From NCBI GenBank assembly GCA_964195425.1, contig CAXMOM010000027.1, forward strand, positions 1 to 64,000: a stretch of DNA of 64,000 nucleotides, given 5' to 3'. This document shows positions 1 through 8,919 of this stretch, in pieces. The position numbers and the translations under genes are program-made. Origin of the DNA: Glaciecola sp964195425 (GTDB lineage: Bacteria > Pseudomonadota > Gammaproteobacteria > Enterobacterales > Alteromonadaceae). Every line of letters starts with the position of its first letter. Positions within the stretch are counted from its first letter, which is position 1. The notes beneath the pieces are model-generated. The model was not told where the DNA came from and ran no database searches. It saw only the letters and a list, made by a program, of their open reading frames with translations.

Positions 1-32
1 TGAGACTAGGCCTCTCCTCAAGCGGGATGCGA

Positions 33-60
33 ATACTACGTCACTCGCAAATTTTGTCAA
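33..60 (-). promoter_or_regulatory. rRNA-type promoter, proximal (P2-like)
   Basis: Read on the minus strand there is TTGACA (55-60), a 16-nt spacer and TAGTAT (33-38), followed by a GC-rich stretch, TCGCATCCCGC. It points out of the left edge. Together with the upstream promoter at 219-246 it resembles the tandem P1/P2 promoters of rRNA operons. In E. coli an rRNA operon also lies just downstream of clpB, which fits. The rRNA itself is not in the window, so the target is inferred. Confidence 0.6.
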
Positions 61-218
61 GACTTTTTATGAATTTATTTGCAGTAGTTGTTGTTACAAA
101 TACGCCTTTCATTTTCACAAACTGCGTCATCGAAATGACGCTCAAACCTTGACACTTCAGTCAGTCGATTTTGCCTTTACATTCAAAGCTTAACCACTAC
201 TCCCCGAAGCGAGGGCGC

Positions 219-246
219 ATTCTACATACTTAAAAATAGTGGTCAA
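219..246 (-). promoter_or_regulatory. rRNA-type promoter, distal (P1-like)
   Basis: Read on the minus strand: TTGACC (241-246), a 16-nt spacer, TAGAAT (219-224), then GCGCCC. A GC-rich discriminator directly after the -10 box is characteristic of stringently controlled stable-RNA promoters. The AT-rich stretch just upstream (247-275) could act as an UP element. It lies between the end of pssA and the second promoter at 33-60, reading toward the left edge. A tRNA operon rather than an rRNA operon is possible. Confidence 0.6.
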
Positions 247-285
247 CAAATATTTGTAAAAATACGTGTTTTTAGTGCTTACTGC

Positions 286-1113
286 TTAATTTTTGGGCGG
301 AAGATCGTTATCTGGAGGCGTATCACCACTATTAAAACTGTCATCGCCAGTTTCATTTATAAAATCAGCGTCTTCTTCAGCTTCACCAACAACATCCTCT
401 AATGTCACCTTATCTACGGTTCTAAAGGTATTAATCGGCCCTGCTATAGTGTAAAGAATAAATACAATAAATAGCACTAATGAAGGTGCCGTGGCAACAA
501 TGGTAAAAACCATCATAATAATTAGTAAGGCAACAAACGGTACTTTTCCATGCCAATCGACTTCTTTAAACGAGTTATACTTAAAGTTACTCACCATAAG
601 CAAACCAGATATACCTGTAATTATCGCAACAATAATACCGTAGTCATGACCACTTATATCGTAGTCTATGCTCACCCAAACCATTCCAGACACTAGCGCT
701 GCCGCTGCCGGACTTGCTAGGCCTTGAAAATAGCTATTGTCAGCGGTACCAACTTGAGTGTTAAATCGAGCTAAACGCAAGGCTGCGCATGCTACATATA
801 TAAATGCTGCGAGCCAACCAAACTTTCCAAGCTCACTCAAACCAAAATTGTATGCTACAAGCGCCGGCGCTACACCAAATGAGACCATATCCGCCATGGA
901 GTCGTATTCAGCGCCGAAATCTGATTGGGTATTAGTTATTCTGGCGACCCTTCCATCTAAACCATCGAATATCATTGCTACGAATATTGCAATTGCTGCA
1001 TTTTCGAACTGACCATTCATGGACATTACAACAGCATAAAATCCAGAAAAAAGACCCGCTGTAGTCAGTAAATTTGGCAGCAAATAAATACCGCGTGGTT
1101 TTGGTTTTGTCAT
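286..1113 (-). CDS. pssA: CDP-diacylglycerol--serine O-phosphatidyltransferase, membrane type
   Basis: This 275-aa integral membrane enzyme condenses CDP-diacylglycerol with L-serine to make phosphatidylserine, the precursor of phosphatidylethanolamine. The CDP-alcohol phosphotransferase signature is complete: D50-G51, D53-G54, A57-R58, G67, D71 and D75. Several hydrophobic helices follow, and the last 45 residues are acidic and probably cytoplasmic. This is the Bacillus/alphaproteobacterial family, not the phospholipase-D-like PssA of E. coli. An SD-like CGGAG lies about 5 nt before the ATG. It stands alone on the minus strand between clpB and the rRNA-type promoters. Confidence 0.9.
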   Translation of the reverse strand: MTKPKPRGIYLLPNLLTTAGLFSGFYAVVMSMNGQFENAAIAIFVAMIFDGLDGRVARITNTQSDFGAEYDSMADMVSFGVAPALVAYNFGLSELGKFGWLAAFIYVACAALRLARFNTQVGTADNSYFQGLASPAAAALVSGMVWVSIDYDISGHDYGIIVAIITGISGLLMVSNFKYNSFKEVDWHGKVPFVALLIIMMVFTIVATAPSLVLFIVFILYTIAGPINTFRTVDKVTLEDVVGEAEEDADFINETGDDSFNSGDTPPDNDLPPKN

Positions 1114-1250
1114 AAAAGCTCCGAGTTGTGAGCTAAATAGTATATCAAAATATCAAACTAGTAATACACACCTTTTTGCTTGTATTACTAAGTATGCACA
1201 AATACCGTGATAAGCAGCCCAACTCACTTTACTTATCTAGATTTGCTTAG

Positions 1251-3824
1251 CTACATAATTTTAAACACCCCTTGCTCATCACAATCTATGCTTACCGTAT
1301 CTTTGCTGACCAAACTATCTTCAAGTAAGGCCTGTGCAAGCGGGTTTTCAATTTTGACTTGAATAGCCCGTTTTAATGGTCTAGCACCGTATATTGGATC
1401 AAAACCCGACTCAGCAAGCTTATTCAATGCGCTAGCTGATACATCAAGTTTATAACCCATCTCATGTAGTCGCGTGCGTAAGGACGCGAGCTGGATTTTA
1501 GCAATTGATTTAATTTCATCCATTCCTAGAGGATGAAAGACGACAATATCGTCAACCCGGTTAATAAATTCTGGTCTAAAGTGCGTACCAACGACCTGCA
1601 TTACGCTATCTTTCATTTGCGCATAATTTTCTTCGCCACTTTGCGCTTGAATTATATCTGAGCCTAAATTTGAGGTCATAATAATAACCGTGTTTTTGAA
1701 GTTTACTGTGCGCCCATGCCCATCGGTTAAACGACCGTCATCCAACACTTGTAGCAATATATTAAATACATCAGGATGCGCCTTTTCAACCTCATCAAGC
1801 AATATAACAGAATACGGCTTTCTTCTTACAGCTTCGGTTAAATAGCCTCCCTCCTCATAACCCACGTAACCTGGCGGTGCACCTACGAGTCGAGACACGG
1901 AGTGTTTTTCCATAAACTCAGACATATCGATTCGCACCATCGCGTCTTGGGTATCGAACATGAAGTTTGCCAATGCTTTACATAACTCAGTTTTCCCCAC
2001 ACCTGTTGGGCCTAGAAACAAAAACGATCCCATTGGCTTGTCTGGATCTGAAAGTCCAGCCCGTGAACGCCTAATGGCATTAGAAACCGCTTTAACGGCT
2101 TCATGTTGACCAATGACCTGTTTGCCTATTACCGCTTCCATATTGATGAGCTTGTCTTTTTCACCGTCTAACATTTTACTAACCGGAATACCGGTCCATC
2201 TAGACAGTACATCGGCTATCTCGACTTCGGTGACTTTATTTTTTAGCAAAGTGTTGTCTGAAGTTTCGTTTTCAGCGGCTTTTTCTAGCTTTTGCTCGAG
2301 CGCAGGGATCTTCCCATACTGTAATTCAGACATACGGCTCAAATCTGATGCTCTGCGCGCAATCTCTAAATCAAGTTTAGCTTGTTCTAGATCTGCTTTA
2401 ATTCCCTGAGTACCTTGCATGGCATCTTTTTCTTTGTTCCACACTTGCTCAAGCTCACCATATTTAATTTCGGCCTGCTCTCTTTCTAGTTCAATAATTT
2501 CCAAACGCTTATGGCTAGCGGTATCAGTTTCTTTAGCTAATGCCTGCTCTTCCAATTTAAGCTGTATAATTCTTCTTTCTAGCTTATCCATTTCTTCTGG
2601 TTTAGAGTCGATTTGCATACGGATACTTGATGCGGCTTCGTCGATTAAATCAATAGCTTTGTCGGGCAGTTGCCTGTCACTAATATATCGATTTGATAAA
2701 CTTGCTGCGGCAACTATTGCTGGATCGGTAATATCAACGGCATGATGAAGTTCATAACGTTCTTTTAACCCACGTAAAATAGCAATGGTATCTTCCACCG
2801 ACGGCTGCTCTACAAGTACCTTTTGAAAACGTCTTTCAAGGGCTGCATCTTTTTCAATATATTTTCGGTACTCATCAAGGGTTGTTGCGCCAACACAATG
2901 TAACTCACCTCTTGCCAACGCGGGCTTTAACATGTTCCCCGCATCCATAGCGCCTTCACCTTTTCCCGCGCCAACCATAGTGTGTAATTCGTCAATGAAT
3001 AGAATTATTCGGCCTTCTTCTTTAGAAAGCTCATTGAGCACTGACTTGAGTCGCTCTTCAAACTCACCTCGATATTTTGCGCCTGCCAATAAAGAACCCA
3101 TATCGAGTGATAATACACGTTTGTTTTTTAGACCTTCTGGCACTTCACCATTAATAATACGCTGGGCAAGTCCCTCGGCAATCGCCGTTTTACCAACACC
3201 AGGCTCGCCAATTAGAACGGGGTTGTTTTTTGTTCTTCTTTGCAATACCTGTATAGTTCGGCGAATTTCATCATCACGACCTATTACAGGGTCAAGCTTG
3301 CCTTGTTCAGCTCGTTCGGTTAGGTCAGCAGTGTACTTTTCAAGTGCTTGACGCACGTCTTCTGCGTTTTGATCGGTGACTTTTTGACCATTTCTAACGT
3401 GGTCAATCGCCTGCTCAACTTTCTTTTTTGTTAGCCCCAGTTTGGTAAGCAGTTGTCCTAACCCGCCGGTGTCATCAACCGCAGCCAATACAAAAATTTC
3501 AGAGGTAATAAAGTCATCTTTTCGTTGCTGCGCTATTTTATCGCACATATTTAAAAGGCGAATAGTGTCGCGCCCTAACTGAACGTCGGCCTCTGCTCCC
3601 TGTATTTTAGGTAATTTATCAACACTTTCATTTAACGAGGAGCGCAAACTATTCAGGTTTATGCCGGTATGTTCAAGTAGTGCTCTAATACCCGTACCTT
3701 GCTGATTAAGCATGGCCGACATCAAATGAATAGGCTCGATATATTGATTGTCACGACCAAGCGCAAGCGATTGCGCATCTGAGATAGCAATTTGGAATTT
3801 ACTGGTAAATTTATCTAAACGCAT
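1251..3824 (-). CDS. clpB: ATP-dependent disaggregase ClpB
   Basis: The 857-aa length equals that of E. coli ClpB, the Hsp100 hexamer that pulls aggregated proteins apart together with DnaK. The order is an N-terminal Clp domain (about 1-145), a first AAA+ module with Walker A GEPGVGKT at 206-213 and Walker B around 274-279, a coiled-coil middle domain (about 400-525), and a second AAA+ module with Walker A GPTGVGKT near 605. The ATG has a strong SD (GGAGG, 6 nt upstream). A sigma-32-type promoter precedes it, so heat-shock control is likely. pgeF and rluD lie upstream on the same strand, as in E. coli. Confidence 0.97.
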   Translation of the reverse strand: MRLDKFTSKFQIAISDAQSLALGRDNQYIEPIHLMSAMLNQQGTGIRALLEHTGINLNSLRSSLNESVDKLPKIQGAEADVQLGRDTIRLLNMCDKIAQQRKDDFITSEIFVLAAVDDTGGLGQLLTKLGLTKKKVEQAIDHVRNGQKVTDQNAEDVRQALEKYTADLTERAEQGKLDPVIGRDDEIRRTIQVLQRRTKNNPVLIGEPGVGKTAIAEGLAQRIINGEVPEGLKNKRVLSLDMGSLLAGAKYRGEFEERLKSVLNELSKEEGRIILFIDELHTMVGAGKGEGAMDAGNMLKPALARGELHCVGATTLDEYRKYIEKDAALERRFQKVLVEQPSVEDTIAILRGLKERYELHHAVDITDPAIVAAASLSNRYISDRQLPDKAIDLIDEAASSIRMQIDSKPEEMDKLERRIIQLKLEEQALAKETDTASHKRLEIIELEREQAEIKYGELEQVWNKEKDAMQGTQGIKADLEQAKLDLEIARRASDLSRMSELQYGKIPALEQKLEKAAENETSDNTLLKNKVTEVEIADVLSRWTGIPVSKMLDGEKDKLINMEAVIGKQVIGQHEAVKAVSNAIRRSRAGLSDPDKPMGSFLFLGPTGVGKTELCKALANFMFDTQDAMVRIDMSEFMEKHSVSRLVGAPPGYVGYEEGGYLTEAVRRKPYSVILLDEVEKAHPDVFNILLQVLDDGRLTDGHGRTVNFKNTVIIMTSNLGSDIIQAQSGEENYAQMKDSVMQVVGTHFRPEFINRVDDIVVFHPLGMDEIKSIAKIQLASLRTRLHEMGYKLDVSASALNKLAESGFDPIYGARPLKRAIQVKIENPLAQALLEDSLVSKDTVSIDCDEQGVFKIM

Positions 3825-3856
3825 AGTGAGGCCTCCGATATTTTCTTACCTAATTT

Positions 3857-3883
3857 ATGGGTATTAGGAAATAAAATTTCAAG
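3857..3883 (-). promoter_or_regulatory. sigma-32 (heat-shock) promoter of clpB
   Basis: On the minus strand CTTGAA (3878-3883) is followed after 15 nt by ACCCAT (3857-3862) and then AAAT. This matches the RpoH pattern CTTGAA-N13-15-CCCCAT-T with one mismatch. It ends about 32 bp before the clpB start, which suits a short leader. The clpB gene is a classic RpoH target. Confidence 0.65.
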
Positions 3884-3951
3884 TGACTATGCTATTTATT
3901 TGACTGTATTTATGATGGTATTGTTGATCTCGAATAAATATTAGTGGACAA

Positions 3952-4746
3952 CTAAACGCGCAATACTACCGTTGCCATACGGCCTGTCTGCGATAAACCT
4001 TCATGAGTTGCCCTGCGATGTGAAAAGCAATGTTCGCTTGAATACGTGCATACCGATGATTTTTGTATTGCTAGCACACCCAAATCTAATAATTTTTTTT
4101 GCGCTATTTCTGCTAAATCTACCAAGTACTTGCCCGTTTCATTTTCACTTGAAACCGCGTCGTTATAATCAGCAAACTGCCCTACAGTATCATGCGAAAT
4201 TTGAAAGTGAGCTTTCGATATACTCGGGCCAATCCATACATTAAGGGAGTGCTTATTGCTAAACGTAGCAACTGCGGTACTCAATATACCCTTGAGTAAA
4301 CCTCGCCAACCTGCATGAATAACCGCCACTTGACCGGTTTCAGTGCACGCAATAACAATCGGTAAACAATCGGCAGTCATAACCGCCAATGGTGTATTCG
4401 TAACATTAGTATAAATGCCATCGCAAACAGCATCTTCAATATGATTAATTTCGGCCCCAGCAGGTACGTTCACTTCGGAGTAATCACCAACAACTTTGGA
4501 ATGCTGTTGATTCAGCCACTTAATAGGCGCTAAAGCTTGCACCTCATCAAGCGACGTTCTATTAACTACTTGTTGCTTAATAATGGCATTAAGTAGTTGT
4601 CGATTAGTTGCCACGCGATGCTCATTGTCGCCAACATGCATAGCCAAATTGAACGATTTATAAGCACCGTTGCTAACACCGCCGTGCACACTTGTGGTAA
4701 AACAAAAGACATTTTGAGCCAAAGACACTTCTGGTAGAAATAACAC
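3952..4746 (-). CDS. pgeF: PgeF/YfiH family copper oxidase/purine nucleosidase-like protein
   Basis: A 264-aa member of the YfiH (DUF152, laccase-domain) family. In E. coli, PgeF corrects peptidoglycan stem peptides; relatives have purine nucleoside phosphorylase or polyphenol oxidase activity. Family motifs are present: the MTADCLP stretch around the metal-binding cysteine, HAGWRG, and a His-containing segment near the end (SSEHCFSHRR). The start appears to be GTG, 9 nt after the rluD stop, so translation is probably coupled. A second in-frame GTG six codons on is a weaker alternative. The order rluD-pgeF-clpB is conserved in gammaproteobacteria. Confidence 0.88.
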   Translation of the reverse strand: MLFLPEVSLAQNVFCFTTSVHGGVSNGAYKSFNLAMHVGDNEHRVATNRQLLNAIIKQQVVNRTSLDEVQALAPIKWLNQQHSKVVGDYSEVNVPAGAEINHIEDAVCDGIYTNVTNTPLAVMTADCLPIVIACTETGQVAVIHAGWRGLLKGILSTAVATFSNKHSLNVWIGPSISKAHFQISHDTVGQFADYNDAVSSENETGKYLVDLAEIAQKKLLDLGVLAIQKSSVCTYSSEHCFSHRRATHEGLSQTGRMATVVLRV

Positions 4747-4755
4747 CTTACACTA

Positions 4756-5742
4756 TTACCACTGGTCAGGCATATCATGAAGTGCCAAATCATTTCGCAT
4801 TTGCACTAACAGCGCCTCAAAATCGTCTGGAAGAGGTGCATTCCATGTCATCGGTTCACCAGTAGTGGGATGCGTTAAACTCAATTGAGCTGCATGTAAT
4901 GCTTGGCGTTTAAATCCTCTCAACATCGCAATAAATTCTGCGCTTGCATGTTTTGGCAACCTAGGCCTACCGCCATACTGAATATCTCCCACAATTGGGT
5001 GATTAATATGCGTCATATGAACCCTAATTTGATGGGTACGCCCAGTTTCGAGTTTTAAACGTAAATGGGTATGTGCCCGAAATTTATTTTTCACTCTATA
5101 ATGAGTAACAGCAGGTTTGCCTGACTCCCGCACCCCCATTAGCGTGCGCTTTGTTTGATGACGACCGATGTTGGCATCGACCGTACCACCGGCAATCATA
5201 TTGCCAAGCACCACAGCTTCATATTCACGACCCATCTCCCGCTCTTGTAATTGATTAACAAGGCTAGTTTGCGCACTCAAGGTCTTCGCTACTACCATTA
5301 AGCCTGTAGTGTCTTTATCTAGTCGATGAACAATACCTGCACGAGGCACTTGTTCAATTTCAGGAAAATGATTTAACAATGCGTTTAAGATAGTACCTGA
5401 GGGATTACCAGCGCCAGGATGCACAACGAAATCTGTAGGCTTATTAATGACCAATATATCGTCATCTTCATATACGATATTTAAGGCTATTTCTTGGGCT
5501 TCATTAAATACTTGTACTTCTTGCTCAGCAGAAATAACAATTTCTTCGCCACCTTTGAGCTTTAACCTCGGGGTTAGGATCACTTCGGTGTTAATTGTCA
5601 CACTACCCGCTAAAATCCATTCTTTTAGCCTAGAACGCGAATATTCAGGGAACAAACGCGCAATAGATTGGTCTAGTCTGGTATCATAGTGATCATCGGG
5701 CACTATAGCGTTTAACGATATTAAATTGACTTGTTGACTCAT
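4756..5742 (-). CDS. rluD: 23S rRNA pseudouridine synthase RluD
   Basis: RluD makes pseudouridines 1911, 1915 and 1917 in helix 69 of 23S rRNA. An N-terminal S4 RNA-binding domain precedes the catalytic RluA-type domain with the HRLDKDTTGL motif, which holds the catalytic Asp. The reading frame opens 17 codons earlier, but E. coli RluD aligns from the Met at 5742, giving 328 aa. An extended -10 element (TGGTATACT on the minus strand, about 5773-5781) sits just upstream and is a plausible promoter. It is divergent from bamD and followed by pgeF. Confidence 0.93.
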   Translation of the reverse strand: MSQQVNLISLNAIVPDDHYDTRLDQSIARLFPEYSRSRLKEWILAGSVTINTEVILTPRLKLKGGEEIVISAEQEVQVFNEAQEIALNIVYEDDDILVINKPTDFVVHPGAGNPSGTILNALLNHFPEIEQVPRAGIVHRLDKDTTGLMVVAKTLSAQTSLVNQLQEREMGREYEAVVLGNMIAGGTVDANIGRHQTKRTLMGVRESGKPAVTHYRVKNKFRAHTHLRLKLETGRTHQIRVHMTHINHPIVGDIQYGGRPRLPKHASAEFIAMLRGFKRQALHAAQLSLTHPTTGEPMTWNAPLPDDFEALLVQMRNDLALHDMPDQW

Positions 5743-5887
5743 AAACAGGATCATTAGTAGAAATTGACGCGGAGTATACCAAGCCTTTTGCACAATTGCT
5801 TAACCGATAACATAAAAGACAGCGAACAGAACATAAAATACCTGTCACGCAGTACATTAAACAACATTAAATGAGTAATTCGAAAAC

Positions 5888-6658
5888 ATGATAAAGCGCA
5901 AAAATTTGTTCACTGCAGTAATCGCAATATTGGTTGCTCTTTCCCTAACGGCATGCTCTAGCGTAGAAGATGAACAACGTGAAATGATACAAAATCAAGG
6001 TGCTAGCGCCTTGTATAAAGAAGCAAAAAGAAGCATGGATATAGGTAATTTTTCTGCTGCTGCTCAAATATTAAGTAGCATTGATTCAAAATTCCCATTT
6101 GGCCCGCTGTCGCATCAGGTACAACTCGATTTAATCTATTCATATTATAAAACGGGTGATGTAGAACAAACATTAGCCACTATTGATAGATTCATACGCC
6201 TTAATCCAAATCATTCGGATGTAGAGTATGCTATTTACATGCGTGGTGTAACAAACATGGAGCAAGACGCTAACCTGTTTCAAGCTATTTTTAATGTAGA
6301 CCGCTCTGACCGAGACCCCTCAAAATCCAAAGAAGCATTTGAAGACTTCAGGCGGCTCATTGAAAAACATCCAGACTCAAAATATGCAGCTGATGGCAAG
6401 CAACGTATGTTGCATATTAAAAACAGATTAGCCAAGTATGAAATTGAAGTCGCTAGATTTTACATGCGTAGAGAAGCATGGGTAGCAGCAGCGAACAGAG
6501 GAAGATATGTGCTTGAGTATTTTGCTGATACTGAACAAGTGCAGCCAGCGCTAGAAATAATGGTATCGAGTTATAATGAACTTGGTCTAGACGAATTGAA
6601 AAATAATGCGGTAAAAACACTCAGATTGAATTATCCACAAAGCGAATTTATTCAATAA
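5888..6658 (+). CDS. bamD: outer membrane assembly lipoprotein BamD
   Basis: BamD is the essential lipoprotein of the BAM complex that folds beta-barrel proteins into the outer membrane. The 256-aa product begins with a basic n-region, a hydrophobic core and the lipobox LTAC with Cys23 as the lipidated residue. TPR-like helical repeats follow, including the outer-membrane lipoprotein pattern around FPFGPLSHQ. Length matches the family (about 245 aa). It is divergent from rluD, as in E. coli (yfiO/rluD), and ends at a strong bidirectional hairpin. Confidence 0.94.
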   Translation: MIKRKNLFTAVIAILVALSLTACSSVEDEQREMIQNQGASALYKEAKRSMDIGNFSAAAQILSSIDSKFPFGPLSHQVQLDLIYSYYKTGDVEQTLATIDRFIRLNPNHSDVEYAIYMRGVTNMEQDANLFQAIFNVDRSDRDPSKSKEAFEDFRRLIEKHPDSKYAADGKQRMLHIKNRLAKYEIEVARFYMRREAWVAAANRGRYVLEYFADTEQVQPALEIMVSSYNELGLDELKNNAVKTLRLNYPQSEFIQ

Positions 6659-6698
6659 GCCGCAACATACATAATTGAAGTATTAATAAATCTTCAAT

Positions 6699-6758
6699 AC
6701 ACAATCATCCCAATAAAAAAGACGCTATATTGCGTCTTTTTTATTGGGATGATTGTGT
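6699..6758. terminator. bidirectional terminator within a 27-bp perfect inverted repeat
   Basis: Arms 6699-6725 and 6732-6758 are perfect reverse complements with a 6-nt loop (TATATT). The core GACGC/GCGTC stem is flanked by six As on the left and six Ts on the right, so it can terminate transcription in both directions. It lies between the convergent bamD and the anti-sigma gene. The pairing extends far beyond the usual terminator stem. Confidence 0.85.
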
Positions 6759-6765
6759 GGCAAAT

Positions 6766-7455
6766 TTATAAGTTAGTATTTGCTTTAAAGTACAATTGGC
6801 TTAAAGGATTTATAAGTTTGGCCCAACCCGACGTGAAATGTAAGGGTTTATCGAGGATAGTGAGAACCAAACATCCTTCGTATGCATCGGAACATGGAGT
6901 ATGTGTGTGTTCATGATTAAGCGCGATAAAATCGCCGCTTTGATAGTGCCTTGTTCCGTCTGCAAACCTACCATTAATAACTAGTGTTAGTTCATTACCT
7001 CTATGGGTATGCTCTGGAACACTGCCGCCCTTCTCCATGTAAATGAATTGTGCTAAACAACCACCACCTATATCTACAGGAGCTTGCCACAACTTACCGA
7101 CTAAACAAGACCATTCACCAATTCTGTCAGCAAACCGAGATAAAGTCGCAGGTAATATAAATTCTCTTCCTTCAACTTCAATAGACCTATTATTCTCACT
7201 AATGAAACTGGCGTCTAACAGAGTTCTATCGTGGGTAATTGACTCGAACATACTCACGTACTCACGCAAGATATTTGTGTTTGTGTCGCCATCACAAAAG
7301 ACTCGAGAGGCTATCGAGTCGGTAAATGTCCGTGTTTTATCTAGGCAGGCGGTACACATATCACAATGAGCAGACACCAAAAGAGCCTCTGTGGAAGGTA
7401 GTATACCTTCCACAAAACTCGTTAATGTACTGTCATTTGGGTGAAACTTAATCAT
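6766..7455 (-). CDS. chrR: ChrR-like zinc/cupin anti-sigma factor
   Basis: A 229-aa cytoplasmic anti-sigma factor of the ChrR type. The N-terminal zinc anti-sigma domain has His5, His30, Cys34 and Cys37, matching the H...HX3CX2C zinc site. The C-terminal half is a cupin with likely metal ligands His149, His151, Glu155 and His185, the same spacing as in ChrR. In Rhodobacter ChrR holds sigma factor RpoE inactive until singlet oxygen or organic peroxide triggers its loss. The start overlaps the sigma gene by 8 bp, so the pair is translationally coupled. Recognition is by motif pattern; the inducing signal here is inferred. Confidence 0.85.
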   Translation of the reverse strand: MIKFHPNDSTLTSFVEGILPSTEALLVSAHCDMCTACLDKTRTFTDSIASRVFCDGDTNTNILREYVSMFESITHDRTLLDASFISENNRSIEVEGREFILPATLSRFADRIGEWSCLVGKLWQAPVDIGGGCLAQFIYMEKGGSVPEHTHRGNELTLVINGRFADGTRHYQSGDFIALNHEHTHTPCSDAYEGCLVLTILDKPLHFTSGWAKLINPLSQLYFKANTNL

Positions 7456-8062
7456 GTTCCTTTAACATGTCCTTTAAACGCTGTAACGCTAGACGTGTTC
7501 TAGATTTAACGGTGCCTAGGGGTATTTCTAATTCGTCTGCTACTTCTTGCTGAGATTTACCGTCTATGTATATTGCTTCTATAACACGCTGTTGTTTAGC
7601 AGGTAAAGCATTAAAATATTGGCCTACCTGCTCTAACGTAATTTGCTCGTCTAGTGGTGCAATTTTAGTGTCAGCTGTTTGTTCGCATAGTACTGGCCAT
7701 AAATCGTCTGAACATACATCTTCTTTTCTGTTTTGCAGTTTACGCAACATATCAAAACGGATATTCCGAGCTATAGTAAAAATCCACGTAGATGGCGATC
7801 CTTTCTCAGAATTAAATAAATGCGCTTTTTGCCACACGTTTGACATTGTGTCTTGAACCAGTTCCATCGCTATGGCTTCGTTGCCCATTTGTTTTAAGGC
7901 ATATGAGCGCAGGCGAGGTGCGAAATAACTAAATATTTTTGAAAACGATACTTTGCAACGCTGCTTTGCCACGGTATCTAAATAACCTGACATTTCCACT
8001 GAACAATCTTTCGGGTGACGAGTTTCATTACGTTGCTGGTCTACAGGGATTCCAATTAACAT
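7448..8062 (-). CDS. ECF sigma factor, RpoE/ChrR (ECF11-like) group
   Basis: A 204-aa extracytoplasmic-function sigma factor with region 2 (about 40-110, including the NVWQKA...WIFTIARN segment) and region 4 (about 145-200, ending in a helix-turn-helix with PLGTVKSR). An SD-like AAAGG precedes the ATG. It is followed directly by its ChrR-like partner. This is not the sigma-E encoded with rseA at 50436-51014; it belongs to the singlet-oxygen-response type. No convincing TGATC-type promoter was found just upstream, so self-regulation was not seen. Confidence 0.88.
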   Translation of the reverse strand: MLIGIPVDQQRNETRHPKDCSVEMSGYLDTVAKQRCKVSFSKIFSYFAPRLRSYALKQMGNEAIAMELVQDTMSNVWQKAHLFNSEKGSPSTWIFTIARNIRFDMLRKLQNRKEDVCSDDLWPVLCEQTADTKIAPLDEQITLEQVGQYFNALPAKQQRVIEAIYIDGKSQQEVADELEIPLGTVKSRTRLALQRLKDMLKEHD

Positions 8063-8210
8063 GTATTCTCTACCTTTTCGTCGTTTTATTTATTATGGGT
8101 CGAGTATAGACAATGTTATTTATTAAACTAGTTAAATAAAGTTAATGTAACGTAAGGTTTTTCCGAGCAATTAGTTAATTATATAACTTTTGTTCGAACT
8201 GAAATCTACA

Positions 8211-8777
8211 CTACTCAATTAATTGAGATAGATAATTAAGGACTTTTGTACAGTCTTGTTGAGTTAAAAAATATTGTTTTTGCTCAGCGCCCACCGGCAG
8301 CAGCTCAATCCAGCGATTGATAACCCACATAGGATCGCTAAATGAAGTTTGCGAATAAAGTGAACTCACATCAGGATATCTCTCAAATATCTCTTGTAAA
8401 CGGATGTCTATCGGATGCAACTCTTCTATGCTCGTTTCGCAAATCCACTTAGGGTTTGATTCACATTCACCAATGCGTAGCTCGTCGTGCTCAGTTACTG
8501 TATTACCAACAGTAACTGAATCTATGCCTTCGACTGTTACACCCAAAAGGCCATCTTCAAGTACATCAAAGTCAATAACCTTACAAACTGTACCAATGGG
8601 ATAAATGTGGCTGTTGGTCCCAACGTCACCATTGCTGTTTACCATACATATAACAAAACCTGTATCATCAGCGCAAGACTGTTTTATCATACGTATGTAG
8701 CGCGGTTCAAAGATGCGTAAGGCCATTCTGCCTGCGGGCAGAATGTGTGAAGATAACGGAAAAAGAGGAAGTTTCAT
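8211..8777 (-). CDS. LON N-terminal (substrate-binding) domain protein
   Basis: A 188-aa protein made almost entirely of the LON substrate-binding domain (PF02190-like). It opens with the typical LPLFPL and continues with the RIFEPRYI segment. There is no AAA+ or protease domain, so it is a stand-alone LON-domain protein; its role is unknown, perhaps binding unfolded protein. It lies upstream of the ECF sigma gene on the same strand, 148 bp away, and is divergent from the fatty-acid operon. Such genes often accompany ChrR-type loci. Confidence 0.82.
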   Translation of the reverse strand: MKLPLFPLSSHILPAGRMALRIFEPRYIRMIKQSCADDTGFVICMVNSNGDVGTNSHIYPIGTVCKVIDFDVLEDGLLGVTVEGIDSVTVGNTVTEHDELRIGECESNPKWICETSIEELHPIDIRLQEIFERYPDVSSLYSQTSFSDPMWVINRWIELLPVGAEQKQYFLTQQDCTKVLNYLSQLIE

Positions 8778-8919
8778 TTTTATTAACTATTTTTAAAGGT
8801 CTGAATAAATTTAATTTTTTTTGCATACAGAGTTAGTTACTTATACCAGCCCTAAAAAGATTACATCTTTATAGAATTAAGGGGCTTCAATTAGCGACGA
8901 TTAAAAAAAGTTAATTAAC

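Noticed and set aside
2932..3351. 139-codon open frame antisense to clpB
   Set aside because: Overlaps the most conserved AAA+ region of clpB and shows no family features.
7448..8062. This ECF sigma factor as the main sigma-E
   Set aside because: The rpoE-rseABC operon at 47959-51014 is the true sigma-E; this one is paired with a ChrR-like zinc/cupin anti-sigma factor.
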